Part shown: positions 23,602-32,433 of the stretch, in pieces
How positions within the stretch are numbered: the stretch's first letter is position 1
How the letters are laid out: each line of letters starts with the position of its first letter
Source: Cohnella lubricantis
GTDB lineage: Bacteria > Bacillota > Bacilli > Paenibacillales > Paenibacillaceae
Reading direction: 5' to 3'
DNA length: 60,777 bases
Assembly (NCBI RefSeq): GCF_014212015.1
Contig: NZ_JACJVN010000001.1
Location: 1-60,777 of the forward strand
Made by a program: the position numbers and the translations under genes
Notes under the pieces: model-generated
What the model saw: the letters and a program-made list of their open reading frames with translations, nothing else
The model's database searches: none
What the model was told of the DNA's origin: nothing

Positions 23602-26600
23602 TTAGAACTCTGCGTTGATATTGTCTAATTGAAAATCCGACATCCAGGCCATGTCGTTACCGACGGCTCGGAACGAGATCTCGATGCTCGTTACCGACGA
23701 GCGCCCAGTCCATGCGGAGATATCCGCGGAGATCGCATTCCAACGGTCCGGCGACATGGCGGACGTATAGACGAAGTCGCCGCCAACAGCGCTCTTCAGC
23801 GTGAGCCGCGTCTCGTAGGCCGCTCCGGGCACACCGCCATACGAGTCGATGTCATACGTGAACGCGCTCGCCCCGCTCAGATCAAGCGGCTCGTCAGGCG
23901 TCACCTTGACCGTTCGCCACGCGTCGGCTGCCGCGACCTCCGAATGGGCCGCCAGCGCATATTGACCTTCGCTCGGCGTCGTCGGCCCGTTCGCGAAGGA
24001 TTGGACCGAGGCGACGCCGGCTACGTTCTCCCCTGCCGTCCATCCTTGCAGGTCTCCGTCCTCGAACCGGTAAGGCAGTCCAACCGCCGGCCCCGGTCCT
24101 GCATCGGCTTCCTGCAGGACGAACGCGAAGACGCGTCCTTCGTAGTTCAGCATAATCGCGGGCTCTACGCCCTCCCGCGGCTCGTAGCTGACCACTTGAA
24201 GCATGAAGGTCCCGCTCTCGTCCGTTCCAATGTCGCCGAGCTTCAGGTCCGCCGGTTCCACCGCCAGCCCTTCCGTCGTCTGGACGGCGAGCTTCTTGTT
24301 CAGCTTATCGGCTCCGTGGTTCGTGACGGTGACGCTAATCTGCGCGCCGGCCGCCAGCCGGTCCGCGAGCAGCTTCGCGTCCACTTCGACGTTCGCTTGC
24401 TCCGGATCAGGCTTCGCCAGCTTGATGAAGGAGACATCGTCGATCCGAATCTCGCCCCGCCACGGCAGACCGCCCTCCGAGCGAACCCATATTTTCACGC
24501 GGTCAATGGATCGGAATCCGCTCCAATCCGAGAGCGGCATCGCGAGATGCTGCCAGCCAGCTTCGGGGTCCAGCCTCGCCGTGCCTTCTATGGTGTCCGC
24601 TCCGCTATAAGCGATGAACTTCGCGTAGTAAGACAGGTTCGGGTTCGCGGCGGGAATTTGGATAGCCGCCGAGAAGTACGGCGTCGCCTTCGCGTCAACC
24701 GGAGCTGCGAACGTCTTCTGAACGCCTGCCCAGTTTAGGCCGTAATCGCTGCTCACGGAAGCCGACAGATAACGGCTTCCCTCGTAGGCTGCTCCTGCGA
24801 CACTATTGACCGCTGTCACCTCGTCCGAAGCGGCGTAGCCGTCCGTGCCGGATTCGAAGCCGCTGGCTTCCGCGGACTTGACGCCCTTATTGTCCTCGCT
24901 GACGAACCTTAGCCCGCCCGCCTGCGGAAGCGAACGATCCGCCAGCTGCGCCGGGTCGAAGTTCGGGATGACTTCCGTCCAATCGCCAATGCCGATCACT
25001 GACTTCGCGAAGTCCGTCACCTCGAGCGACCGGCTCGTATCGATATATTTGAACACGTCGTAGACGGCCTTGTGCCGGTCCGGCGTCACCACCGTCCCCG
25101 GCGCGTGAGTCCACAGGCCGAGATTCAATCCGCCTTCTTGGCCGTGATCGACATGCCGATGCAGAATGAACGCGTCAATCCCGTCCAGGAACCGCACCTT
25201 GTAGTAGGCATAGGCGTAAGCCGCCGCCTGAAGCTGCTGATCCTCCGGCGAATTCGTCAAGCTGTGGAAGCCCTGCTCCGACAGAATAATGCGGCGCATC
25301 GAGCCGTTGTACAACTCCTCCTGCTGCTTCATGTAATTCACGAGCACGTCCAAATTCTTGAACGAGATCAGCTGCGTATTCGGCGAGTCCGTCGCATCCG
25401 CATCGTTCCAGAAGCGCGGGTTGAACAGATCCTGCGGATAAGGATGGAACGCAATGTTCCAGCCGAAGTCGCCCTCCGCCTTCGTCAGCGCGTTCAGCCG
25501 GTCGACGATCGCCTTATTGTCGTATTTCCAGACGGAGTCGCTGCCCAGATTCTCATCCCAGAAGTGGTCCAGCGACACATACGTCCTTGCGTTCGCATAG
25601 GCCGACTTGACGATCGTATCGACGAGACGGAGCGTCTGTTCATACTGCCGGACGTATTCCTCCAGCGGCTTCGGCCCCATGTTGTTCCACACTTTGTTCT
25701 GGCCGATCTCGTTGCCGACAATGTAGTTGACGGCCCGGCCGTACGGCTGGCCCGGCATGGAGTAGCGGTCGGCCAGGAACTTGGTCGCCGCCTTCACGTA
25801 TTCCACGCCGATCGCGTTGGACGTGTTGAGCGCATAGACGGTACCGCCCGGCTCCGAATCCGGGTGAATCAAATATTCGTTAGCCGAGTCGGAATTCTTC
25901 GTATCGTACATAATCAGAATTAGCGAGACGATAATGCCGTTATCCGACAGGCTCTTGATCTGCCGGTCGAGCTGCTCGATTCGGTCTTTGCGGAAATAAT
26001 AGGTTTTCCCTTCCACCGTGTAAGAGATCGTGTTGTCCGGATGGTTGTTCGTCTTGTACGTCAACTCGTTGTACGGGACGTTGAGCGCCGCGTGGCTGAT
26101 GCCCAGCTCCTGAGCGTCGCCCGTCATTTGCACCTGAAGCCCTTTGATGCTCTTCGCCTCCGGATACGGCTCGTCGTTGGCGGCGATCGCCTCCGCGTTG
26201 ACCACGTATTGAGGCGCGGCGATTAGCGTGTACCCGCCATCCCCCGTATCAGCCGCGACGGCGAACTTCGAATAGAGCCGGCTCCGCTCGCCGTCGTGCA
26301 GCGTCGTATCGAACCGGAACGACGCGCCAAGCGCGGCCTCGGCAAGCGGCGTGCGCTCTTCGAGAACCGTCTTCGGATCCTCGTAAGTCGCTAACTCGAA
26401 CAAGTACAGGCGCGCATCCGGATGCGCATCGACGAACGCCTGCCGGACGGTGCCCTCGATCGCGATGCCTCCGTCCTCGGCTATTCGCGCTTGGGCCGTC
26501 CCGTCATAAGGCTTCTCCAGCACCGGCATCGACTTGAAGCGAAGCTGATCGATCTTCAGCGTTCCCGAAGAAGCGGGTACACCGATCCGGATAGCTGTCA

Positions 26601-27582
26601 CCGTCCCGCTCCAGCCGGGCATGTCGGAGAAGTTAAGGTCCCGCGAGAACGTGCCCGAAGGCGGGATCGCGAAGGTCTTGGCATCGGCATCGTTCCAATC
26701 GCTCTCCTCCGTCTTCCACTGCACCGTCAGCTCGCTCGCGCCCGTGTCGTTCGTCATCGCAATCGACATGCCGTTGCGCCTCCCCGCGTCAATCCTCAAA
26801 GCCGGCGATTCCAATGTGCCGCCCTCACCGCCCAGCGTATAGACGAGCTGTCCGCCGGACGAGGCCAGCTCGCCGCCCGCCGCCGAGAATCCCTCCGTGT
26901 CGCCTTCCACGTTAAAGGCAAGATCCAAGGCGTTCGTCGCGGTCAGGTAATCGATCTGGAAGCGCCCGTCCCAGTAGTCGTAGCCCGGAGCTCCCGGCGC
27001 GATCCCCTCCAGATCGAAGTTCTGCAGGAAGGACACGTCGATCCGCGTCACGGACGACCGGCCCGTCCAATCCTCCAAGCCGATGAACACACGGGTCCAG
27101 TTGTCGTGGTCTATCTTGGCAACGCTCTCAAATGTGCTGTCTCCGCTATACAGCTTAATCTTCATGAAGTACTCGACGGACTGCCAGCCCCAGCTATTCG
27201 CAGCGAACGCCAGGTAGCGGTACGCGGATAGATCCAGCGGCTGCTCGAACTCCCTGTAGATTGACCTCCACTCATACACTTTGACTTGTTCGGGCACTTG
27301 CTCCAGCAGTCCGGCTCCTTCATACGGAGCGTTCGGACCGTTCAAGATGCTGGTCGCGTAATGAATCTCCTTGGTGTTCATTCCTGCCTTCCACTTCGCT
27401 GCGTCCTCCGCCGTGTTGAAATCATCGATGACGAGCGCGGGCAGCAGGTCCTGTCCTGTATAGACATTGTCTGATTGCTGCAGCTCCAGGTCGTACGCGC
27501 CTGCCCCTGCTACGGCAGACAGCAAGAGCTGGAGAAGCATGACAGCCGTTATAGCTGCCGACACCTTTCCCTTGCGTGACAT
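23602..27582 (-). CDS. Secreted multidomain glycosidase with DUF5722 catalytic domain
   Basis: A 1326-residue exported protein, the only secreted enzyme of the locus. A signal peptide spans about residues 1-28. Residues 45-235 are a beta-sandwich carbohydrate-binding-like domain, followed by another at about 240-360. The DUF5722 TIM barrel spans about 485-890 (KSIKGLQVQMTGDAQELG at its start). It shows Glu625 in VGNEIGQ and Glu769 in ILSEQGF, spaced like acid/base and nucleophile of clan GH-A. C-terminal beta domains occupy about 960-1110 and 1180-1326; the first and last share the WTGRSSVT motif. No cell-wall anchor is seen. Its own promoter carries the regulator's motif. It would attack the polymer outside; substrate unknown. 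Confidence 0.8.
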   Translation of the reverse strand: MSRKGKVSAAITAVMLLQLLLSAVAGAGAYDLELQQSDNVYTGQDLLPALVIDDFNTAEDAAKWKAGMNTKEIHYATSILNGPNAPYEGAGLLEQVPEQVKVYEWRSIYREFEQPLDLSAYRYLAFAANSWGWQSVEYFMKIKLYSGDSTFESVAKIDHDNWTRVFIGLEDWTGRSSVTRIDVSFLQNFDLEGIAPGAPGYDYWDGRFQIDYLTATNALDLAFNVEGDTEGFSAAGGELASSGGQLVYTLGGEGGTLESPALRIDAGRRNGMSIAMTNDTGASELTVQWKTEESDWNDADAKTFAIPPSGTFSRDLNFSDMPGWSGTVTAIRIGVPASSGTLKIDQLRFKSMPVLEKPYDGTAQARIAEDGGIAIEGTVRQAFVDAHPDARLYLFELATYEDPKTVLEERTPLAEAALGASFRFDTTLHDGERSRLYSKFAVAADTGDGGYTLIAAPQYVVNAEAIAANDEPYPEAKSIKGLQVQMTGDAQELGISHAALNVPYNELTYKTNNHPDNTISYTVEGKTYYFRKDRIEQLDRQIKSLSDNGIIVSLILIMYDTKNSDSANEYLIHPDSEPGGTVYALNTSNAIGVEYVKAATKFLADRYSMPGQPYGRAVNYIVGNEIGQNKVWNNMGPKPLEEYVRQYEQTLRLVDTIVKSAYANARTYVSLDHFWDENLGSDSVWKYDNKAIVDRLNALTKAEGDFGWNIAFHPYPQDLFNPRFWNDADATDSPNTQLISFKNLDVLVNYMKQQEELYNGSMRRIILSEQGFHSLTNSPEDQQLQAAAYAYAYYKVRFLDGIDAFILHRHVDHGQEGGLNLGLWTHAPGTVVTPDRHKAVYDVFKYIDTSRSLEVTDFAKSVIGIGDWTEVIPNFDPAQLADRSLPQAGGLRFVSEDNKGVKSAEASGFESGTDGYAASDEVTAVNSVAGAAYEGSRYLSASVSSDYGLNWAGVQKTFAAPVDAKATPYFSAAIQIPAANPNLSYYAKFIAYSGADTIEGTARLDPEAGWQHLAMPLSDWSGFRSIDRVKIWVRSEGGLPWRGEIRIDDVSFIKLAKPDPEQANVEVDAKLLADRLAAGAQISVTVTNHGADKLNKKLAVQTTEGLAVEPADLKLGDIGTDESGTFMLQVVSYEPREGVEPAIMLNYEGRVFAFVLQEADAGPGPAVGLPYRFEDGDLQGWTAGENVAGVASVQSFANGPTTPSEGQYALAAHSEVAAADAWRTVKVTPDEPLDLSGASAFTYDIDSYGGVPGAAYETRLTLKSAVGGDFVYTSAMSPDRWNAISADISAWTGRSSVTSIEISFRAVGNDMAWMSDFQLDNINAEF

Positions 27583-27623
27583 AAGCTACCTCCTCAATAG
27601 GGTTTATGGAAGAATACGAATAT

Positions 27624-27677
27624 AATATATCAGCAAGGTATTCTTTTTACAACATTATCAATTAATTAGTATACTTA
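27624..27677 (-). promoter_or_regulatory. Promoter and operator of the DUF5722 glycosidase gene
   Basis: -35 TTGTAA (27647-27652), 17-bp spacer and -10 TATATT (27624-27629) are visible. TTAGTATACTTA (27666-27677) lies just upstream and a half-site AGAATACC overlaps the spacer, resembling the GntR/LacI-type operators of the locus. Confidence 0.6.
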
Positions 27678-27702
27678 ACTAAATAAGCGTATCACATGGC
27701 AC

Positions 27703-27745
27703 AAAAAAATCTCTGACAGCCCCGCAGGACCGCCAAAGATTCAAG
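27703..27745 (-). terminator. Terminator of the second sugar importer operon
   Basis: On the minus strand an imperfect GC-rich stem with G-T pairs is followed by seven T (about 27704-27710). It lies shortly after the stop codon at 27759. Confidence 0.6.
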
Positions 27746-27758
27746 ATGGTTATTCTAA

Positions 27759-28592
27759 TCACCCCTTCGTCCCGCCCTGCAGCCCGAAGCCCTTGGACAT
27801 GAACCGCTGGGACAATATGTACAAGATAATGGACGGCACCGCGTACAGCACCGAGAACGCCGCCAGACTGCCGTAATCGACCATGCCGTGCAGGCCGAAG
27901 AACTGGTACAGCTTCAGCGAAGCCGGGAAGTTCTCGGGCGTCTGCAGCAGAATATACGGCACGAAGAAGTTGCCCCAGCTGCCGGAGAACGTGAAGATGG
28001 CTACCGTGCAGATGCCCGGAACCATGAGCGGAGCGACCACCTTGCGCATGCCGGCGAAGACGGAAGCGCCGTCAACCCACGCCGCTTCCTCCAGATCGGT
28101 CGGTACCGAGTCCATGAAGTTCTTCAGCATCCAGATGCCATACGGCATGGCGGAGGCCACGTAGAACAAGATCACGCCGAAGATGTTGTCGTATAGATGA
28201 AGAGTCAGGAACAGCTGATAGACAGGCACCATCACTGCCGTAATCGGAAGCGACGTCATGAACAGAATTGTCAGCATGAACGGCTTCTTGTACTTCAGCT
28301 GATAGCGCGATAGGGGATACGCCGCCAGCAGGGCCAGCACGACGACCAGGAACGCTTGGCCCGCCGACATCAGAAGACCGACGAGGAAGGCGCGTTGGTT
28401 CTCCCCGCTCGTCATGACCTCTTGATAGTTCATGCCGGTCAGCCGGTGCGGCCACTTCAGCGTCTGCATGGCGTTCGTATCGACCGAAGCCACCAGTACC
28501 CACAGAAGAGGAAGCAGGAAGCATACGCCGATCAGCGTCAGAACCGCATAGGGCAGAATCCGATAGAGCACCTTGCGTTGTCTCGCGTTCAT
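27759..28592 (-). CDS. Sugar ABC transporter permease, MalG type (second importer)
   Basis: A 277-residue inner-membrane protein with six predicted helices. The EAA loop is DLEEAAWVDGASVFAGMRKV (about residues 170-190), the ATPase docking site. It is 27 bp downstream of the MalF-type gene and closes the operon SBP, MalF, MalG. Start has AAGGAGATC upstream. As in the other importers of the window, no ATPase is encoded with it. Confidence 0.93.
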   Translation of the reverse strand: MNARQRKVLYRILPYAVLTLIGVCFLLPLLWVLVASVDTNAMQTLKWPHRLTGMNYQEVMTSGENQRAFLVGLLMSAGQAFLVVVLALLAAYPLSRYQLKYKKPFMLTILFMTSLPITAVMVPVYQLFLTLHLYDNIFGVILFYVASAMPYGIWMLKNFMDSVPTDLEEAAWVDGASVFAGMRKVVAPLMVPGICTVAIFTFSGSWGNFFVPYILLQTPENFPASLKLYQFFGLHGMVDYGSLAAFSVLYAVPSIILYILSQRFMSKGFGLQGGTKG

Positions 28593-28619
28593 ACGGGATC
28601 TCCTTGTCCTTGTCGAGGA

Positions 28620-29510
28620 TTAATCTCGCATCGATCGAATGTAGAACAGGCTCAGCACGATACCCATCAGCAGCAGCAGCAGCGAGATCGCCGTCCCGTA
28701 GCCGAGCTGATAATTGATAAACGCCTGGTTGTACATGAAGATCGGAAGCGTCGTCGTCTTCGTCCCCGGCCCGCCGCCGGTCATCGCATAGATCAGCCCG
28801 AACACCCCGAGCGTCTGCAGGGTGACGAGCATCATATTCGTCGTTATGGTCTGTTTAATGTACGGAAGCGTAATGCGGATAAGGATCTGCCATCTCGATG
28901 CGCCGTCTACGACCGCAGCTTCCTCAATATCGCTCGGCACGTCGTCGAGCGCCGCTTGGAATACCAGCATCGAGAACGCCGTTCCATGCCAGATATTCGC
29001 CAGGATGATCGTCAGCATCGGAACGGTGAACAGCCACGCGATCGGCGAGATGCCGAACGCGCCTATAATCGAATTAAGCGTTCCGCTGTCCGAGAAGAAG
29101 CTGTACAAGCAGAGGGCGCACACGATCTCAGGCGTCACCCAGCCCGCCAGCACGACTGTGCCGATCACTCGGCGGAAGAATCTCCTCTTATGCTTCATCA
29201 GAAGAGCAATGAGGAATCCCAGCACCTGCTGTCCAATAACGGCGGAGCCGATCAGGAAGACGAGCGTATTCCAGATGCTGACGGTGACCGTCGAGTCTTC
29301 GAACATGCGGGTGTAGTTATCGAAGCCGACGAACTTAAGCTCTCTGGCCGCTTCGCCCGTCAGCGCGAGATTCGTGAAGGAGTAGAAGAACGTCAGCAGG
29401 ATCGGATAGATGAAGAACACCAGCATAATGGCAATCGAAGGAAGCAAGTAGAAAAGCCAGGTGTAGGTCTTGTTCCTCTTGTAGGCCGGTTGGACCGTCA
29501 AGCTGCTCAT
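28620..29510 (-). CDS. Sugar ABC transporter permease, MalF type (second importer)
   Basis: A 296-residue inner-membrane permease. The N-terminal helix (WLFYLLPSIAIMLVFFIYPI) and the EAA loop DIEEAAVVDGASRWQILIRI are typical of CUT1 importers. Unlike the propeller fusion at 14197, it has no extra N-terminal domain. ATG at 29510 has GAAGGGG eight bases upstream; the GTG at 29528 overlaps that site. It pairs with the MalG gene downstream and the binding protein upstream. Confidence 0.92.
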   Translation of the reverse strand: MSSLTVQPAYKRNKTYTWLFYLLPSIAIMLVFFIYPILLTFFYSFTNLALTGEAARELKFVGFDNYTRMFEDSTVTVSIWNTLVFLIGSAVIGQQVLGFLIALLMKHKRRFFRRVIGTVVLAGWVTPEIVCALCLYSFFSDSGTLNSIIGAFGISPIAWLFTVPMLTIILANIWHGTAFSMLVFQAALDDVPSDIEEAAVVDGASRWQILIRITLPYIKQTITTNMMLVTLQTLGVFGLIYAMTGGGPGTKTTTLPIFMYNQAFINYQLGYGTAISLLLLLMGIVLSLFYIRSMRD

Positions 29511-29549
29511 CGCTCGTACCCCTTCCACGTGCGGAAAATCGATAATAGC

Positions 29550-29593
29550 GCTTGCTCAAGCAGTCCCGCGCGCGAGAACCTGCTTGAGCAAGC
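29550..29593 (-). other. Long hairpin between binding-protein and permease genes
   Basis: A perfect 14-bp stem (GCTTGCTCAAGCAG/CTGCTTGAGCAAGC) with a 16-nt loop lies 10 bp after the binding-protein stop codon. It probably stabilises the upstream mRNA or reduces read-through, giving more binding protein than permease. Confidence 0.75.
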
Positions 29594-29603
29594 CTGACAG
29601 CCG

Positions 29604-31046
29604 CTATCTCTCCGCGATGTTCTCCTCGCCCACGATCCGGGCCACATCGCTGGCGTATTTGTTCATCGCATCCTCAGGGGATGTCCCCGACGCTACCGAC
29701 TCGACCATCGTCTGGATCTGGGTCGATACCTCCGGGTATTTGTCCTGCGCCGGCCGGAATTCGGCGTTCTGCAGGAATTCGGTCGCGATCCCGTTGAACG
29801 GCAGCTGAGTGTAGCTTGGCTCCGCTCCCACGTCGGCCCGAACGGTGATGCTTCCGAGCAGCGTGACAAGCTTCAGCGAGTTCTCTTTGTTAAGCGCGAA
29901 TTGAATGAATTCCCATGCCTCGTCCTTGTGCTTCGCATTGCTCGGGATGGAGAGCGCCCATCCGCCGGCGAGCGTGATCGTTCCCGGCGCCTGCCCTTGG
30001 CTCGTCGGCATCGGCGCGAAGCCGAGCACATCCTTATACTCCGGCCATGGCGAGGCCCCGGTATCCAGGTAATTGCCCACGATCCACGAACCGTCCAGCG
30101 AGATTGCCAGCTTGCCTTGCGGCAAATATTCTCGGGCGGACGTGTTGCCCGCTTGCCCGTTCAGCACGAGGGAGAGCGGCGGGCCGAGCTTCTCCTTGTT
30201 CACGGTGCTGATGAAGTTCAGCGCATCCATTATCCCTTGGCTCTTGGTGATCCACTTGTCGGTGGCGTCGTCGTACAGCTGCTCGCCCGTCCCGTAGAGC
30301 AGCATCTCATACGTCTGCATCGACGTCGCTTCGCCTGTCGCCTTGCCCATATTCATCCAGATCGGCACGATGTCCGGCTCCTTCTCCTTGATCGTGCGGG
30401 CCGCGCTCAAGACTTCGTCCCACGACTTCGGCTGCCAATCCTCCGGAAGACCGACGCGCTTGAAAATCTCCTTGTTATACCACAAGCCTCTGGAATCCGT
30501 GTTGTAAGGGACGCCGTATACTTTGCCGTCGCTGGCTGTGACGCCCTTCTTCAACGCTTCGATGAACGAGCCGTTCGTCCAATCCGGCCAGATCGCAAGC
30601 CTGTCGTCAAGCGGCGTCAGGAAGCCGGCGCTGGCGTCCGAGTTCAGGATGAACGTGTCCTCCGTCACGATGTCAGGCGCGTTATCCGCGGACTTGAGCG
30701 CCAAGGCCACCTTCGCGAAGTAGTCGCCTTCCGAAGCTTGAATCGGCGCGGGCTTCACTTCTACGTTCTTGTTCGGGAAATCGGCGGCCATCTCCGTGAT
30801 CCACTTGTACATCGAGCCGTTCTCGCCCGTGCCGTCATCCCGGTACGTAATTGTTATGGTCGTCTTCTCCGCCGGATCGCCCCCGCTCCCCGTTGTCCCG
30901 CTGGCGGATGCGGAAGCGGAATCGCTTGGCTCACTGGTTGGGCTGCTGCTCGAGTTGCCATTATTGCCGTTGGAACAGCCGATGACGAGAGAGATGCTGA
31001 GCACCGAAGCTGCGATGAGCCCCAATCTCCTCTTGCCGATAGTCAT
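29604..31046 (-). CDS. Sugar ABC transporter substrate-binding lipoprotein (second importer)
   Basis: A 480-residue extracellular lipoprotein. Its signal peptide ends in SLVIGC, followed by an Asn/Gly/Ser-rich linker. The mature part has family-1 sugar-binding features: NKNVEVKPAPIQASEGDYF, YGVPYNTDSRGLWYNKEIFK, GKLAISLDGSWIVGNY and ALNKENSLKLVT. ATG at 31046 has AAAGGAGG upstream; a frame to 31151 has an uncharacteristic basic N-terminus. It is first in its operon, downstream of a LacI gene from which a terminator separates it. Substrate unknown. Confidence 0.92.
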   Translation of the reverse strand: MTIGKRRLGLIAASVLSISLVIGCSNGNNGNSSSSPTSEPSDSASASASGTTGSGGDPAEKTTITITYRDDGTGENGSMYKWITEMAADFPNKNVEVKPAPIQASEGDYFAKVALALKSADNAPDIVTEDTFILNSDASAGFLTPLDDRLAIWPDWTNGSFIEALKKGVTASDGKVYGVPYNTDSRGLWYNKEIFKRVGLPEDWQPKSWDEVLSAARTIKEKEPDIVPIWMNMGKATGEATSMQTYEMLLYGTGEQLYDDATDKWITKSQGIMDALNFISTVNKEKLGPPLSLVLNGQAGNTSAREYLPQGKLAISLDGSWIVGNYLDTGASPWPEYKDVLGFAPMPTSQGQAPGTITLAGGWALSIPSNAKHKDEAWEFIQFALNKENSLKLVTLLGSITVRADVGAEPSYTQLPFNGIATEFLQNAEFRPAQDKYPEVSTQIQTMVESVASGTSPEDAMNKYASDVARIVGEENIAER

Positions 31047-31098
31047 CTTCTTCCTCCTTTGTGGATCAGGCGGCCGCTTGACCCCCAGTTCTCTTTTT

Positions 31099-31112
31099 TG
31101 TATGCGCTTTCT
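31099..31112. promoter_or_regulatory. cre-like (CcpA) site before the second importer operon
   Basis: TGTATGCGCTTTCT matches TGWAANCGNTNWCA except at two positions and lies about 55 bp upstream of the binding-protein start codon. Confidence 0.4.
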
Positions 31113-31227
31113 ATTGTTGTTATTAGAAATATATGGGCTAAGGCTCCCCATATTCGCCTAAATCTCGGACATTCGACTATGAGATTGCGACAAGGCTAAG
31201 CCGGCGGCGTTAAGGGAGAACAAGAAA

Positions 31228-31259
31228 AAGCTGCCCCGGTTATCTTCCGGCGACAGCTT
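31228..31259 (-). terminator. Terminator of the LacI-family gene
   Basis: AAGCTG..CCGG paired with CCGG..CAGCTT encloses a short loop. On the minus strand TTTTTCTTGTTCT follows. It lies 13 bp after the LacI stop codon. Confidence 0.75.
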
Positions 31260-31272
31260 CAAACGGACTTCG

Positions 31273-32304
31273 TTATTCCGATCGAGGCGAAGCGGTGCTC
31301 TGCCTGATGACCAGCCTGGGACTTAGGGAGGTGAGCTTCTTCACTCGTTCCTGGTTAATTAATTGGCGCAGCACCTGCACTGCCGTTCGTCCTAGCTCGC
31401 TCGCCTGTTGGGACACCGTCGTCAACTCCGGTATGAAGTGGCGGGCAAGCACGATATCGTCAAATCCGACGATGGAGATATCGTCCGGGACTCGCATCCC
31501 TTGATCGATTGCCGTCTTCATCGCGCCGATGGCGGTGAAGTCGTTCACGCAGCAGACGGCCGTCGGCCGCTCTGTCTGACTCAGCAGCCGCTGCATCTGC
31601 CTGTTCCCGGCATCTACGGAGAAGTCGTCCGGCAGTACCCATTCCTCCCGAATCGGCAAGCCCGCCTCCCGCAAGCACTTGCGATAAGCCCGCATCTTGA
31701 CCATCGTGGTCGCCATATGGCTCTCACCGCCGATGAAGCCGATCCTCGTATGGCCCAGCTCGATCAGATGGCGAACCGCCAGCATCGTCCCTGCGTATTC
31801 GTCCGTCGCCACCCGCGTCAAGTTCGCGTTCTTCAGATTCCCGTTGACCAGAACGAGCGGAATCTTGTTCGCATGCTCCATCACTTCCTGAACCAGTGCT
31901 TCGTCGCAATCATTCAGATTGATGCGCCCGCCCATGAACAGGATGCCGTCCACACGCTTCTCCCGCATAATATTCAGGAACTCGGATTCCTTGTCGTATT
32001 GCCCCATCGTATCGCACAGGAAGAACGTGTATCCCGTCTCCTGCCCCTCCTGCATAATGCCGGAGAATACTTCGGGGAAGAAGGAGTTCGTAATATCGGG
32101 CAGAATGACGCCGATGATGCCAGTCTCCTTCTTCGACAAACTGCGCGCAAGAGCGTTCGGCTGAAACTGATGCCTGTGCATAATCGCTTCGATCTTGGCA
32201 CGTGTCGAGGCTCGGACGGGCGCCGTTCCATTCAGCACGCGGGATACGGTGGCGACGGATACCTTCGCTTCCTTCGCGATGTCATATACGGTAACCTGCT
32301 TCAT
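31273..32304 (-). CDS. LacI-family transcriptional regulator
   Basis: A 343-residue repressor. The N-terminal HTH and hinge (VTVYDIAKEAKVSVATVSRV, then LARSLSKKETG) are followed by a periplasmic-binding-like sensor with VILPDITNSFFPEV, GHTRIGFIGG and ISIVGFDDIVLARHFIPELT. ATG at 32304 gives the usual MKQVTVYD start; another in-frame ATG nine bases earlier (32313) lies very close to the ribosome site. It is immediately upstream of the second sugar importer and probably controls that operon, and possibly the tandem LacI-type sites at 38420. Confidence 0.92.
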   Translation of the reverse strand: MKQVTVYDIAKEAKVSVATVSRVLNGTAPVRASTRAKIEAIMHRHQFQPNALARSLSKKETGIIGVILPDITNSFFPEVFSGIMQEGQETGYTFFLCDTMGQYDKESEFLNIMREKRVDGILFMGGRINLNDCDEALVQEVMEHANKIPLVLVNGNLKNANLTRVATDEYAGTMLAVRHLIELGHTRIGFIGGESHMATTMVKMRAYRKCLREAGLPIREEWVLPDDFSVDAGNRQMQRLLSQTERPTAVCCVNDFTAIGAMKTAIDQGMRVPDDISIVGFDDIVLARHFIPELTTVSQQASELGRTAVQVLRQLINQERVKKLTSLSPRLVIRQSTASPRSE

Positions 32305-32361
32305 GGCCTGCATAGTCCCTTTCTAGGCATGGACATATATTTGTTCATATTATAAACAAAT

Positions 32362-32412
32362 TCCCTCCAAGGGGACAGCACAGTCTTGTCGCCGCACGCC
32401 CCCTTGGAGGGA
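32362..32412 (-). terminator. Terminator of the GH2-LplBC-binding protein operon
   Basis: A perfect 13-bp stem, TCCCTCCAAGGGG/CCCCTTGGAGGGA, with a long loop lies 21 bp after the binding-protein stop codon. T-rich sequence (ATTTGTTTATAAT) follows on the minus strand. Confidence 0.8.
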
Positions 32413-32433
32413 TCGATTCATGCCAATTGGCTC

